Assembly: GCF_900111485.1 (NCBI RefSeq)
Contig: NZ_FOIC01000008.1
Location: 62,001 to 126,000, forward strand
DNA: 64,000 nucleotides
Direction: 5' to 3'
Source: Natrinema hispanicum
GTDB lineage: Archaea > Halobacteriota > Halobacteria > Halobacteriales > Natrialbaceae
Shown one piece after another: positions 44,151 through 52,371 of this stretch (positions are counted from its first letter, which is position 1; each line of letters begins with the position of its first letter). The position numbers and the translations under genes are program-made. The notes beneath the pieces are model-generated. The model worked only from the letters and a program-made list of their open reading frames with translations. It did not search any database and was not told the origin of the DNA.

Positions 44151-44271
44151 GGACGAATCGATCGGTTATCGGCATCGGTAATCGTCGCAGTGAGACGGGA
44201 GACACCACGGAGGAAGCGACGAACCCGGGAGACCAAGCAACGGCCGCTGGTGGTCGAACCGTGAGAGGCAG

Positions 44272-44478
44272 TTAGGCGTTGTTCATCCGCTGACTCGTGC
44301 GGTTTCCACACCGCTGACACTCGGCTACGCGGTAGGGCTCGCGAGAGAACTGCGCGTTCTCTTTCTTGAGACTCTCGGTTCGGAGCTGAACGGACACTTC
44401 ATGGAGAGTTTCGAGATCGCATTCATCGCAGTACTCAGTCATCCCATTAACGGAATCGTCAGTCGTTGCCATTGTCAT
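44272..44478 (-). CDS. Small zinc-finger protein (DUF7835-like)
   Basis: A 68-residue protein with two zinc knuckles, CDECDLETLHEVSVQ and CQRCGNRTSQR. It starts MTMATTDDSVNG at 44478; a later in-frame ATG (residue 13) is possible. The TTTTAA box at 44500-44505, 25 nt upstream, supports the first ATG with a leaderless mRNA. Such short CxxC proteins are common in haloarchaea; function unknown. Confidence 0.82.
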   Translation of the reverse strand: MTMATTDDSVNGMTEYCDECDLETLHEVSVQLRTESLKKENAQFSREPYRVAECQRCGNRTSQRMNNA

Positions 44479-44499
44479 ATTACCTGCCGTAGCATTATC

Positions 44500-44505
44500 T
44501 TAAAA
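44500..44505 (-). promoter_or_regulatory. TATA box of the small zinc-finger gene
   Basis: On the minus strand GGTTTTAAGAT lies about 25 nt before the ATG at 44478, a textbook archaeal spacing for a leaderless mRNA. Confidence 0.6.
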
Positions 44506-44690
44506 CCCTGCTTTATTTTGTCGTGCGAAACACAAAAATCGCAAGACGGCGGCACCATCGCCGAAAATCCTCGTCGAACGCTCGAACCGTTTACGAGAAC
44601 CGCGCGTTCGTTCAAGACCTAGTTGTAGTCATCTATCCCACCGATCCAGGGTGTATCGAACTGCTTGAGCAGGCAGCCAGGCTGAAACCC

Positions 44691-44696
44691 TTTAAG
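44691..44696 (+). promoter_or_regulatory. TATA box of the HIT gene
   Basis: GAAACCCTTTAAGACC places TTTAAG about 25 nt before the ATG at 44719; leaderless transcription is likely. Confidence 0.6.
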
Positions 44697-44718
44697 ACCT
44701 CATCGAGAGACCAGTAGT

Positions 44719-45258
44719 ATGGAGCAGGTGTTTGCACCATGGCGTATCGAGTGGATCAGACGTGAGGACAAAAACGCGGAGATCGAGGACTGTGTCTTCT
44801 GTGAACTGCCCGAGCAGGACACCGACCGGGAGAACCTGATCGTCGCGCGAAGCGACCACGCCTTCGTCATGCTGAACAACTACCCGTACAATCCGGGTCA
44901 CACCATGGTGATCCCTCACGTACACACCGGCGAGTATGCAGCGCTTGAAGACGAGATGCTCCTCGATCATGCCCGCTTGAAACAGCGAACCTTCGATGCA
45001 CTCGAGGCTGCACTCGAGCCAGACGGCTTCAATGCCGGCTTGAACCTCGGAAACGGGGCTGGTGGCTCGATCGATGACCATCTGCACACTCATGTCGTCC
45101 CACGCTGGCAGGGGGACACCAACTTCATGCCTGTGCTAAGCGATACCACAGTAATCGTCGAAGCGCTCGAGGCGACGTACGAGCACGTCCACGAGGCGTT
45201 TGCCACACAGGAGGGAACGACTGTTCCCGACGCGGACAGCGCAGTCGTCATCGAGTAG
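44719..45258 (+). CDS. HIT-family nucleotide hydrolase/transferase
   Basis: A 179-residue HIT-domain protein, starting MEQVFAPWRIEWIRREDKNA. CVFCELPEQ is a zinc-binding-like N-terminal CxxC, NNYPYNPGHTMVIPHVHTGEY the substrate strand, and DDHLHTHVVPRWQGDTNF the histidine triad HxHxH. Members hydrolyse dinucleoside polyphosphates or AMP conjugates (Hint/FHIT/Ap4A phosphorylase-like). No partner genes adjacent. The C-terminal 25 residues are an acidic tail. Confidence 0.94.
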   Translation: MEQVFAPWRIEWIRREDKNAEIEDCVFCELPEQDTDRENLIVARSDHAFVMLNNYPYNPGHTMVIPHVHTGEYAALEDEMLLDHARLKQRTFDALEAALEPDGFNAGLNLGNGAGGSIDDHLHTHVVPRWQGDTNFMPVLSDTTVIVEALEATYEHVHEAFATQEGTTVPDADSAVVIE

Positions 45259-45390
45259 CGGCGTTCGTCGACGGGTCGTCGCAGACAAACATCTGGCACG
45301 CAGTGCCGGCGCGACTGCGGGGTGCCTTGCGATCGCGCCGGGGCTCGAAACCGCCATCACCAACTGGAATCGTCCGAACGAACGTGACCG

Positions 45391-45753
45391 TCAGGGTTCG
45401 CAGTACAGCGTCTTGCCATTCCGGATACACTCGATCCGGAGCGGCTCGTCGTAGGTCACAGACACGTGGTCGGCCGACCGGACGTAGACAGCGGGTGTCT
45501 CGCCGGACTGACGGTTGAGATTGGTGAGCAGGCCGGATTCGTGGAGTCGGTCGACTTTTCGATAGGCCGTCGAGAGCGGGAGATCGTGTTCCGCCGCCAG
45601 CTCGCGGACCGTCGTCGGCTCGTCAGCGGACAGGAACATGGCCCGCGCGTCATCGTCACTCAGCAAGTCGATGATCTGGCCGGGATTGCACCCGAGTTCA
45701 TCGTCCCGCTGGGCGCGCGTACACGGTGAGAGCTGCCTGGCTGTCTCGCTCAT
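45391..45753 (-). CDS. Winged-helix transcriptional regulator (ArsR-like)
   Basis: A 120-residue regulator. DDDARAMFLSADEPTTVRELAAEHDLPLSTAYRKVDRLHESGLL is a classic winged helix with recognition helix STAYRKVDRLHES; the wing and a short beta region end with RNGKTLYCEP. A CNPGQII segment precedes it. Targets unknown. It lies upstream of the methylthiotransferase end on the same strand as a separate unit. Confidence 0.85.
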   Translation of the reverse strand: MSETARQLSPCTRAQRDDELGCNPGQIIDLLSDDDARAMFLSADEPTTVRELAAEHDLPLSTAYRKVDRLHESGLLTNLNRQSGETPAVYVRSADHVSVTYDEPLRIECIRNGKTLYCEP

Positions 45754-45823
45754 GCACGATCGGTCGCCGCGGGGCTGTTTATCTGCGGTTTCAATTCCCG
45801 CGAACTGAAGATTAGGTCATGTA

Positions 45824-45841
45824 TTGACTCTCTCGAGTCAA
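45824..45841. terminator. Stem-loop after the methylthiotransferase gene
   Basis: TTGACTC, loop TCTC, GAGTCAA form a perfect 7-bp stem about 90 nt past the leftward gene's stop codon. It may mark transcript end; archaeal termination is usually oligo-T based, so this is tentative. Confidence 0.35.
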
Positions 45842-45930
45842 ATCGAACCCATCGTCCGGCGTCAGACGGATTCCTCTCAGTCCATTCCCGCACGATTCAG
45901 GTAGGCCGGCATCTCGCGACAGCAACCGTC

Positions 45931-47184
45931 TCAGACCGGATTGCCGAACGCGTACATCGTCTCGTGGGCCGTTACCTCGAGGTCGACGAAGTCGCCGGGC
46001 TCGAGACCGTGCTCGCTCGCGTTCTGGACGATGATCTGTCGGTAGGCCGAATCGCGACACTTGACGGAGTCGGCGGTCCCTTCCTCGACGACGAGACAGT
46101 CCTCACGACGCTCGCCGACCATGTCTCCGTAGGCGTCGGCGACGAGGTCGCGTTTGAGCTCGCTCATCTCTTTCGAGCGTTCCTTTTTGACGGTTCCGCC
46201 AAGCCCTTTCATCTCGGCGGCGTCGGTGCCCGGGCGCTTCGAGAAGCGCGTGACGTTGATTTTCTCCGGGCGTGTCTCCCGCAGCAACGCCATCGACTGT
46301 TCGTGGTCGTGGTCGGTCTCGGTGGGGAAGCCGACGATGAAGTCAGTCGACAGCGTCCAGTAGTCAAGCGCCGCATCGAAGGTGTCGACGACCTCGAGAT
46401 ACTCTTCGACCTGATGCTGGCGGCGCATATCGCCGAGGACATCGTCGCTTCCGGACTGGACCGGCGCGTGTAAGAAGTCGTAGAGTTCGTCGTTCGCAGC
46501 GAAGACCTCGGCGAGTTCCTCACGGATGCCGTGGACGCCCTTCGGGTTAGCCATCCCCACGCGGACTCGGAAGTCGCCATCGATGGCACAGATTTCCTCA
46601 AGCAAGCGGTGCAGCTTGCGTTCGCCCTCATCCCAGCCGTAGACGCCGGTGTCCTGGCCCGTGATGCGGATCTCCTTTGCGCCGGCGTGGATCAGCGCGC
46701 GGGCCTTTTCGACGTTTTCCTCGATCGGCGGGGAGTCGATCTTGCCGGTGGCCTTCTTGGTGATACAGTACGAGCAGTCGGACATACAGCCGCGCGCGAT
46801 CGGGAGGATGCCGACGACGCCATCGAGGATCGGTTCGGCGTCGGGAGTCGTCGTCGGACACTCGCCGTTGGTGACGGCTTCGGGGACCTCGTCCCAGTGG
46901 AGGACCTGGCCGTCGATGTCGGCCTGGGCGAACTCCTCGCCCTGTGCGAGAGCCATACAGCCGGTGATAAAGAGATCGGCCGTCTCGTCAGCCAGCTCCT
47001 CAGCCCGTCGGAGCATGTTGCGCTCGGTCTTTTCGACGACGGTGCAGGTGTTGAGGATCGCGACGTCAGCCTCGTCCGGTCCGTCGACCCGGTAGTGACC
47101 CGCATCACGGAGCCGTCGCTCGATCTCGCGACTCTCCCCGCGATTCGACGTACACCCATACGTTTCGATGTGATACCGGGCCAT
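45931..47184 (-). CDS. tRNA t6A37 methylthiotransferase (MtaB/e-MtaB type)
   Basis: A 417-residue radical-SAM enzyme adding a methylthio group to t6A37 in tRNA. The N-terminal MTTase domain starts MARYHIETYGCTSNRGESRE and has cysteines in LNTCTV and ITGCMA for the second cluster; the radical-SAM site is GCMSDCSYCITK (CxxxCxxC). A C-terminal TRAM domain (GDFVDLEVTAHETMYAFG) follows. The start at 47184 is set by the conserved N-terminus. Acts on ANN-decoding tRNAs. Confidence 0.94.
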   Translation of the reverse strand: MARYHIETYGCTSNRGESREIERRLRDAGHYRVDGPDEADVAILNTCTVVEKTERNMLRRAEELADETADLFITGCMALAQGEEFAQADIDGQVLHWDEVPEAVTNGECPTTTPDAEPILDGVVGILPIARGCMSDCSYCITKKATGKIDSPPIEENVEKARALIHAGAKEIRITGQDTGVYGWDEGERKLHRLLEEICAIDGDFRVRVGMANPKGVHGIREELAEVFAANDELYDFLHAPVQSGSDDVLGDMRRQHQVEEYLEVVDTFDAALDYWTLSTDFIVGFPTETDHDHEQSMALLRETRPEKINVTRFSKRPGTDAAEMKGLGGTVKKERSKEMSELKRDLVADAYGDMVGERREDCLVVEEGTADSVKCRDSAYRQIIVQNASEHGLEPGDFVDLEVTAHETMYAFGNPV

Positions 47185-47263
47185 CCGTTTCGTCCAACTG
47201 TCGGGGACCGGACGGCAAAAGCCCGACGGATCGGAGCAGCTACAAGCGACCCCGATCCGCCGA

Positions 47264-47611
47264 TTAGTCGTCGAAGCCTCGAGACACGCGTCGGCTCGAG
47301 GAGCCGCTCCGATAGACCACATAAAGGAGCAACACCGCGATGAGGAAGTCGAACCCGTGTTCCATGAGGTGATGGACAGTCATCGGGGTGAGTCCGAGGA
47401 CGGTCCCCAGTCCGATCACCGAACGGACGACGAGGATTCCCAGCACGGCTGTGATCAGGACGTAGCGGGCCGACCGACGCTGCGAGTACGCAACAAGGCC
47501 GATGACGAACAGTGCCGTCGTTCCGATGACGGCAAGGATGATGACGGCGACGAGGATCGGCGCGAGTTGCGGATCAAGCCACTCGTCGGTAAACGACAGC
47601 GCGAGCACCAT
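47264..47611 (-). CDS. Small haloarchaeal membrane protein, DUF7471-like
   Basis: A 115-residue integral membrane protein with three hydrophobic segments (LAPILVAVIILAVIGTTALF, RYVLITAVLGILVVRSVIGL and FDFLIAVLLLYVVYRS). HH in MTVHHLMEHG between the last two may be a metal or heme-type site. It is divergent from the winged-helix gene at 47853, a pairing that recurs in haloarchaea and suggests the regulator controls it. Function unknown. Confidence 0.75.
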   Translation of the reverse strand: MVLALSFTDEWLDPQLAPILVAVIILAVIGTTALFVIGLVAYSQRRSARYVLITAVLGILVVRSVIGLGTVLGLTPMTVHHLMEHGFDFLIAVLLLYVVYRSGSSSRRVSRGFDD

Positions 47612-47852
47612 GTGATCGACATGTGAACTGGGCGGGGCAGTAACCTATTCCCTTTGGTCCGTCCGTGAAAAGCTCGTGACCGACCGCAATGACGGTTAGC
47701 GGCCCGAAAAACGGCGTTCACGGCTGTTTCCGGGCTGTTTCGGGTTCGTACATCGGACGCGGGCGGTTCTCGGCGAGTGGGAACGCGGGAAACCCGTTAT
47801 ATGCCCCCCACCGCTAGGCACGGATACGACCCATCAGGGGGGAAACAGTGAT

Positions 47853-48380
47853 ATGACCGATACGCGAGATGAGATCCACGCTCACGTCCGAGCCAACGCC
47901 GGCGTTCATTTCAACGAACTCGTCAGAGAGTCGGCGTTCGCGCCGGGACAGGTCCAGTACCACATCCGTCGGCTGCTCGAGGACGATCGCCTCGTCCGGG
48001 AGGAGTGGTACGGCCGGACCCACTACTACCCGCCGGAGTACGACGCGTGGGAACGAAGCGCGCTGGCGCTGTTCCGTCGCGAAACCGCCCGCGAGATCGT
48101 CACGCATCTGATCGAGAACGAACCCGCCGCGCCTGGCGACATCGCCGACGACCTCGGAATCGCCCGGAGCACGCTCGAGTACCACCTCGACCGATTGGTC
48201 GAACACGACATCGTCGACAAGCGCTACGACGAGCAAAACCGCGTCGTCCTCGAGCTCGCAAACCCCGATGAGACCGGTCGGCTGTTGACGACGGTGACGC
48301 CGACGGTCCCCGATCGGTTCGTCGATCGGTTCACGCGACTCGTCGACGAGTTGCTCGCAGGCACGTCTGACGCACAGTAA
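47853..48380 (+). CDS. Double winged-helix transcriptional regulator
   Basis: A 175-residue regulator with two winged-helix units: residues 1-60 (DEIHAHVRANAGVHFNELVRESAFAPGQVQYHIRRLLEDDRLVRE) and about 75-130 (REIVTHLIENEPAAPGDIADDLGIARSTLEYHLDRLVEHDIV). Both are ArsR/MarR-like and have strong recognition helices (QVQYHIRRL, STLEYHLDRL). It lies divergent from the small membrane gene with 240 nt between, which includes a palindromic-looking stretch of GGTTAGCGGC type. Likely autoregulates the pair. Confidence 0.85.
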   Translation: MTDTRDEIHAHVRANAGVHFNELVRESAFAPGQVQYHIRRLLEDDRLVREEWYGRTHYYPPEYDAWERSALALFRRETAREIVTHLIENEPAAPGDIADDLGIARSTLEYHLDRLVEHDIVDKRYDEQNRVVLELANPDETGRLLTTVTPTVPDRFVDRFTRLVDELLAGTSDAQ

Positions 48381-48457
48381 CTCCTCTCACGACTGCAGTC
48401 GTGGGCGTTCTCCTCGAATCAGTATAACAGTCGGCTGGTCGTCGGACCGCTGTTTTC

Positions 48458-49477
48458 CTATTGCAGTCCGGGAGTTTTCTCGAGTCGGTTGTAGTGATCG
48501 TTCAGCACGTTCAGCGTCGCGATCAGCGCGCCGAGGACGACAGGGCCGTAGAACAGCCCCATGACGCCGAACGCGTAGACGCCGCCGAGGACACCGAGGA
48601 TGATCACAGCGGGGTTGAGATCGGCGTAGCGATCGACGAGAATCGGTCGGAGGTAGTCGTCGGAAAGTCCGACGATGATCGTACTGTAGACGAGGAGTGC
48701 CACCGCAAGCACCGGCTCGTTCGTCAGCAACAGGAAGGCCACAGCCGGTCCCCAGACGAGAAACGAGCCGACCAGCGGGATCAACGAGAGGACGATCATG
48801 ATCACCGTCCAGAACGCAGCGTTCGGAATTCCGGTCGCGAGCAGCCCCAGTCCGGCGAGCGTTCCCTGAATGATCGCGATCAGGACGTGCCCGACGAGGA
48901 CGGCCCCCATCACTGCGTCCAGTTCCCGATAGAAATCGTCCTGGACATCGTCGGGTAGCGGCGTCAGCCTCCTGATCCAGTCCAACAGCGCAGCCCCGTC
49001 TTTGAGCAGGTAATACAGCAGGAAGATCGCGACCCCCAGTCCGACGGCAGTGTGTGTCAGCGCGCTAAACCACGCAGTCGACTGCTCGAGGACCGTGCCG
49101 CCGACTCCCTGTGCGGAGTCGGTGAGTGTGGCCGTCAGATCGACGGTCATGCCGGTCTGTTCCTCGATATATCGCTCGAGTTCAGTCGCGCCAAGCGATG
49201 CCGTATCAGTGTTTTCGACGAGCTGTCGAGCGTCGCTGGCGACCAGTGCAACGATTACGAGCAGCGGAACGACGACACCTGCGACTGTCACGGCGACGAG
49301 TCCGAGGGCGGCGACCGGCGACGGAACCTGCTGCTCGAGCCGTCCTTGAATCGGGAAGAGGACGTAGGCGACGAGGATTGCACCGAGAACGTACTGGAAA
49401 AACGGGAGCACAAGCAGCAACGAGAGATATGCGAAGATACCGATGAGGACCAGCAGAAATCCCTTGCTGAGATTCAC
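48458..49477 (-). CDS. AI-2E family transporter
   Basis: A 339-residue membrane protein of the PerM/YdiK superfamily, with about eight helices. It starts MNLSKGFLLVLIGIFAYLSL and shows the family signatures IFLLYYLLKDGAALLDWIRRLTP, VGHVLIAIIQGTLAGLGL, LSLIPLVGSFLVWGPAV and VIILGVLGGVYAFGVMGLFYGPV. Cargo unknown; some relatives act as Na/H antiporters, which would suit a halophile. Single-gene unit. Confidence 0.93.
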   Translation of the reverse strand: MNLSKGFLLVLIGIFAYLSLLLVLPFFQYVLGAILVAYVLFPIQGRLEQQVPSPVAALGLVAVTVAGVVVPLLVIVALVASDARQLVENTDTASLGATELERYIEEQTGMTVDLTATLTDSAQGVGGTVLEQSTAWFSALTHTAVGLGVAIFLLYYLLKDGAALLDWIRRLTPLPDDVQDDFYRELDAVMGAVLVGHVLIAIIQGTLAGLGLLATGIPNAAFWTVIMIVLSLIPLVGSFLVWGPAVAFLLLTNEPVLAVALLVYSTIIVGLSDDYLRPILVDRYADLNPAVIILGVLGGVYAFGVMGLFYGPVVLGALIATLNVLNDHYNRLEKTPGLQ

Positions 49478-49594
49478 GGCTGTTATTTCCAGTGTTAGTG
49501 AGATAAAACTACGGCCTGAACGTATTGCCAGTCAGGACTGTCGTCGCGAAGCGTCACACGGCTTCAAGGGCCTGGTTCGTGAAGTGAGACTCGA

Positions 49595-50335
49595 ATGTCG
49601 ACGCAGCTCGATCCACTCTCGCTCTCGGCGGATCTTCTCTATACTGTCAAGACCGAGGGCGACGCGGACCCGTTGCGGGAACGCCTCGCGACGCTCGAGC
49701 GGTCACTCCTGGATCGGGCACTGACCGGTCGCAAGGGAAAGCTTGCGTTCTGGCTCAACTGTTATAACGCGTACGCCCAGCTCCTCCTCGAGGAGGAGGC
49801 CGACGACGACCTGTTCGATGGCGGGTTGCTCGACGAATGGAAGTTCTTCGCGCGCGATCAGATCCCGATTAGCGGGGTCTGGCTGAGTCTCAACGACATC
49901 GAACACGGGATGCTTCGGAGTTCGAAACTGCCGTGGGGGATGGGCTATCTGCCACGACTGTTCCCGTCGTCGTTTGAACGGCAGTTCCGCCTCGGGGAAT
50001 GTGATCCGCGGATCCACTTCGCGGTGAGTCACGGTGCCGATCACTGTCCGCCGATCGCGGTCTACTCGCCCCGTGACGTCGACGAGGAACTGGATATCGC
50101 CATCGAGTGGTTCTTAGAGGAGAACGTTTCTTACGATTCCGACGAAGCCAAAGCGACGATTCCGCGCCTGTTCCGCCAGTATCGAGGGGACTTCGGCGGG
50201 ACGAGCGGGATCGTCTCGTTCCTCCGGGAGTACAACGCCGTTCCGGCTGAGACTACCCCGTCGCTCGAGTACGAGCGCATCGACTGGTCGGCCGATCTCG
50301 ACGTCGATCTCGACGGAAACGACGTCCGGCGGTAG
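49595..50335 (+). CDS. DUF547-domain protein
   Basis: A 246-residue soluble protein. GKLAFWLNCYNAYAQLLLEEE, FARDQIPISGVWLSLNDIEHGMLR and DPRIHFAVSHGADHCPPIAVY follow the conserved blocks of DUF547, whose cysteine and histidine pairs resemble transglutaminase-like proteases (Cys in NCYNAY, His in ALSxGA-type segment, here HFAVSHGADHCP). Enzyme activity not shown. Starts MSTQLDPLSL at 49595. Converges with the amphi-Trp gene. Confidence 0.9.
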   Translation: MSTQLDPLSLSADLLYTVKTEGDADPLRERLATLERSLLDRALTGRKGKLAFWLNCYNAYAQLLLEEEADDDLFDGGLLDEWKFFARDQIPISGVWLSLNDIEHGMLRSSKLPWGMGYLPRLFPSSFERQFRLGECDPRIHFAVSHGADHCPPIAVYSPRDVDEELDIAIEWFLEENVSYDSDEAKATIPRLFRQYRGDFGGTSGIVSFLREYNAVPAETTPSLEYERIDWSADLDVDLDGNDVRR

Positions 50336-50371
50336 TCCATCGGCCGCAGGTGCGGGAGCCGGCGACAGTAC

Positions 50372-50908
50372 TCAGTCGCGCCGTTGAATGGTCGCCGTCG
50401 GCGCGTTGCGCATGACGCCGCGAGCCGCCCGTTCGGCGTTGAACCGCGAGGCGTAGCCTTCGCCGCTATCGGCGATGATGTTGCCGTTCCAGTGGACGAG
50501 CCGCCAGCGCCACTCGCCCGCCACATCCTCGTAGACCTCGAAGCGGCTGGTTCGCTCGGTGCCGTTCGTCGGCTCGGCGTCCGTCGTGTCGCCGTCATCA
50601 CGATCGGTGACCCGAACACTCGAGCCGTCGGGATCGTCCCACTCGAGTTCGAGGGTCAGATCGGCGACCGGGTGGTCGGTAGTCGGATCGCTCGTCGCTT
50701 CGAGTCCGGCGACGACGCGGTCCGGAATCGTGATTCTGACCGTCTGCCCGTCGTCGGAGACGGTAACCGGTCGTCCCGACTCGGCAGCGGCCGTCAACTC
50801 GCGGAGAAGCTCCGCAACGTCCATGCGGTCGTACGCCCGCTCGAGGGCGAAGCTAGCAGCTGTGTCTGTGTCGTCCGATCGATCGGCATCGTTCGGTGTG
50901 TCGGTCAT
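50372..50908 (-). CDS. amphi-Trp domain / DUF1508 (HVO_2922-type) fusion
   Basis: A 178-residue protein. The N-terminal half (residues about 20-95) has RMDVAELLRELTAAAESGRPVTVSDDGQTVRITIPDRV, the amphi-Trp pattern, and the C-terminal half (about 125-178) has RFEVYEDVAGEWRWRLVHWNGNIIADSGEGYASRFNAERA, the YegP/DUF1508 fold with its typical GNIIADSGEGY. Both are small, stress-associated domains. Functions unclear. Start at 50908 (MTDTPNDADRSDD). Confidence 0.82.
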   Translation of the reverse strand: MTDTPNDADRSDDTDTAASFALERAYDRMDVAELLRELTAAAESGRPVTVSDDGQTVRITIPDRVVAGLEATSDPTTDHPVADLTLELEWDDPDGSSVRVTDRDDGDTTDAEPTNGTERTSRFEVYEDVAGEWRWRLVHWNGNIIADSGEGYASRFNAERAARGVMRNAPTATIQRRD

Positions 50909-51016
50909 AGTGGAACTTCGTGGCGCTGTGAGTTAGTGGTTGGTTCTCACCGTCGGTGTGTCCCGATCGTCTCTTCTGCCGGTGTGTTTTTGTCGTCGCG
51001 CTGTCTTCGCTCGCTC

Positions 51017-51814
51017 GTGACTGCACGCGACTGGACCGCCGACCGAGAGTCCGTATTCGACCGCGACGCGTTCACGTGTCGCCACTGCGAGACCGTCGGC
51101 GACGACGCGACGGCGCTTCGACTCTCTCCCGTCGGTGACGTGCCGCGCGAGGGGACCGTTCACGAAAGCGCGCTCGTCACCGTCTGTGCGGACTGTTTCG
51201 AGACACTCGAGACAGCTCCGGCGACGCCCTCCGCCACCGCCGAGACGCTGTTTCACCGCGTTCGCGAGACGACCCGGCTGCAGGGAGCGACGATTTCGGA
51301 CGTCGCGACTTTTGCGTCGCTGTCGACATCGCTGCCCGCGACCCTCGAGTCCGCTTGCGACGACGGGACCGAGGTCGACAGCGACGCGGTGTCGAACTAC
51401 CGCCGCACTCGGCGCGACGTCCTGCTTGCGATCGCGATCGTCGACGCCCACCTCGAGGAACTCGCTGCCCTCGAACCGGCCGTCGCCCCCGACGTTCGGC
51501 CGTCGCTCGAAGCGTTCACCGAGACGGCAACAGCCCTCCAGTCGCGGCTCGTCGAGGCCGTCGAACTGAGCGAGACGGTCGTGTCAGCACTCGAGCGCTG
51601 TCACGGCTGTTTCGACTCACTCGAGGGGCAGACGTGTTCGACCTGTGGACTCGAGGCCTGCGAGACGGCTGCCTGGCACCATCCCGGTGAGTCGATCGCG
51701 TTCGATCGACTCTTCGGCACGATCAACGAGACGCTGCAGGACGCTTCCGAGACGACCGACACACTGACCGATCGGGCGACGGCACTCGCAACACAGCTCA
51801 CGGCGGAGCTATGA
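51017..51814 (+). CDS. Degenerate HNH-like protein with zinc knuckles
   Basis: A 265-residue protein starting at a GTG at 51017 (MTARDWTADRESVFDRDAFT). The first 60 residues resemble an HNH nuclease (RDAFTCRHC...LVTVCADCFETL), but the His-His active site is ALRLSP and the last His is missing, so cleavage is doubtful. The middle is helical, and residues about 195-215 hold a second metal site CHGCFDSLEGQTCSTCGLEAC. The long frame continues upstream to 50384 but only as the complement of the amphi-Trp gene. Possibly a DNA-binding scaffold. Confidence 0.7.
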   Translation: MTARDWTADRESVFDRDAFTCRHCETVGDDATALRLSPVGDVPREGTVHESALVTVCADCFETLETAPATPSATAETLFHRVRETTRLQGATISDVATFASLSTSLPATLESACDDGTEVDSDAVSNYRRTRRDVLLAIAIVDAHLEELAALEPAVAPDVRPSLEAFTETATALQSRLVEAVELSETVVSALERCHGCFDSLEGQTCSTCGLEACETAAWHHPGESIAFDRLFGTINETLQDASETTDTLTDRATALATQLTAEL

Positions 51815-51835
51815 GCATACGGCTAGTGGCGGAGA

Positions 51836-51842
51836 TTTATAC
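51836..51842 (+). promoter_or_regulatory. TATA box ahead of the uORF/usp unit
   Basis: GGAGATTTATACTCAC puts TTTATAC about 28 nt before the ATG at 51867 but about 71 nt before the usp ATG at 51910, so a typical transcript would begin at the small upstream frame. Confidence 0.55.
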
Positions 51843-51866
51843 TCACACCGGCGGAACACCTGGACG

Positions 51867-51917
51867 ATGACTGAACAGTTCGAACGCAGCTACGTCGGGA
51901 GGTGGATCGATGGGTAG
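51867..51917 (+). CDS. 16-codon upstream ORF overlapping the usp start
   Basis: ATG at 51867 encodes MTEQFERSYVGRWIDG and stops at TAG 51915-51917, overlapping the usp ATG (51910) by 8 nt in another frame. The TATA spacing makes it the first codon of a leaderless message. Termination-reinitiation coupling to usp is inferred. It may equally be an untranslated leader. Confidence 0.4.
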   Translation: MTEQFERSYVGRWIDG

Positions 51918-52350
51918 CCTCCTCGAGACGATCGTGGTCCCGATCGCGAGCGAGGACGATGCCGACGAGACGTGTCAGGCGATTTTGCAGGCGATCGACG
52001 ACGACGAGCGACCGGCGATCCACGTCGTTCATGTGATCGAAAAGGCCGGTGGCGCACCCGACAAAGCAGGTGTCGAACAGCGCGAAGAACACGCTGCGCG
52101 CATCTTCGACCGCGTCGATGCACGACTGGCCGACGAGCCGGTCTCCCTCGAGACGGAACTCCTGTACGGTACCGACGTTGCGGCGACGATTCTTGACGCT
52201 GCACACGAACTCGACGCAACGGCGATCGTCTTTACGCCCCGTAGCGCGAACCGGTGGCTGAAGCTGCTCTCCGGCGACGTCGAACGAAAACTCCTCTCGC
52301 AGGCCGATCGGCCGCTCGTCGTGTTGCCGCGGTCCAATCAGGAGACGTAA
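51910..52350 (+). CDS. Universal stress protein (UspA family)
   Basis: A 146-residue USP. TIVVPIASEDDADET starts the fold; the ATP-binding loop is altered: the usual GxxG...GS(V/T) near the C-terminus is seen as VFTPRSANRWLKLLSGDVERKLLSQADRPLVVLP, where PRS replaces GSHG, so ATP binding is uncertain. Starts at the ATG at 51910 in this frame. It is downstream of the small upstream ORF and converges with the nucleoside phosphorylase gene. Confidence 0.88.
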   Translation: MGSLLETIVVPIASEDDADETCQAILQAIDDDERPAIHVVHVIEKAGGAPDKAGVEQREEHAARIFDRVDARLADEPVSLETELLYGTDVAATILDAAHELDATAIVFTPRSANRWLKLLSGDVERKLLSQADRPLVVLPRSNQET

Positions 52351-52371
52351 CGAGACCCTCGCCGTCGCCAG

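Noticed and set aside
50384-51016. N-terminal 211-codon extension of the HNH-like frame
   Set aside because: It is antisense to the amphi-Trp/DUF1508 gene; a GTG at 51017 gives a compact protein beginning just before the HNH-like domain.
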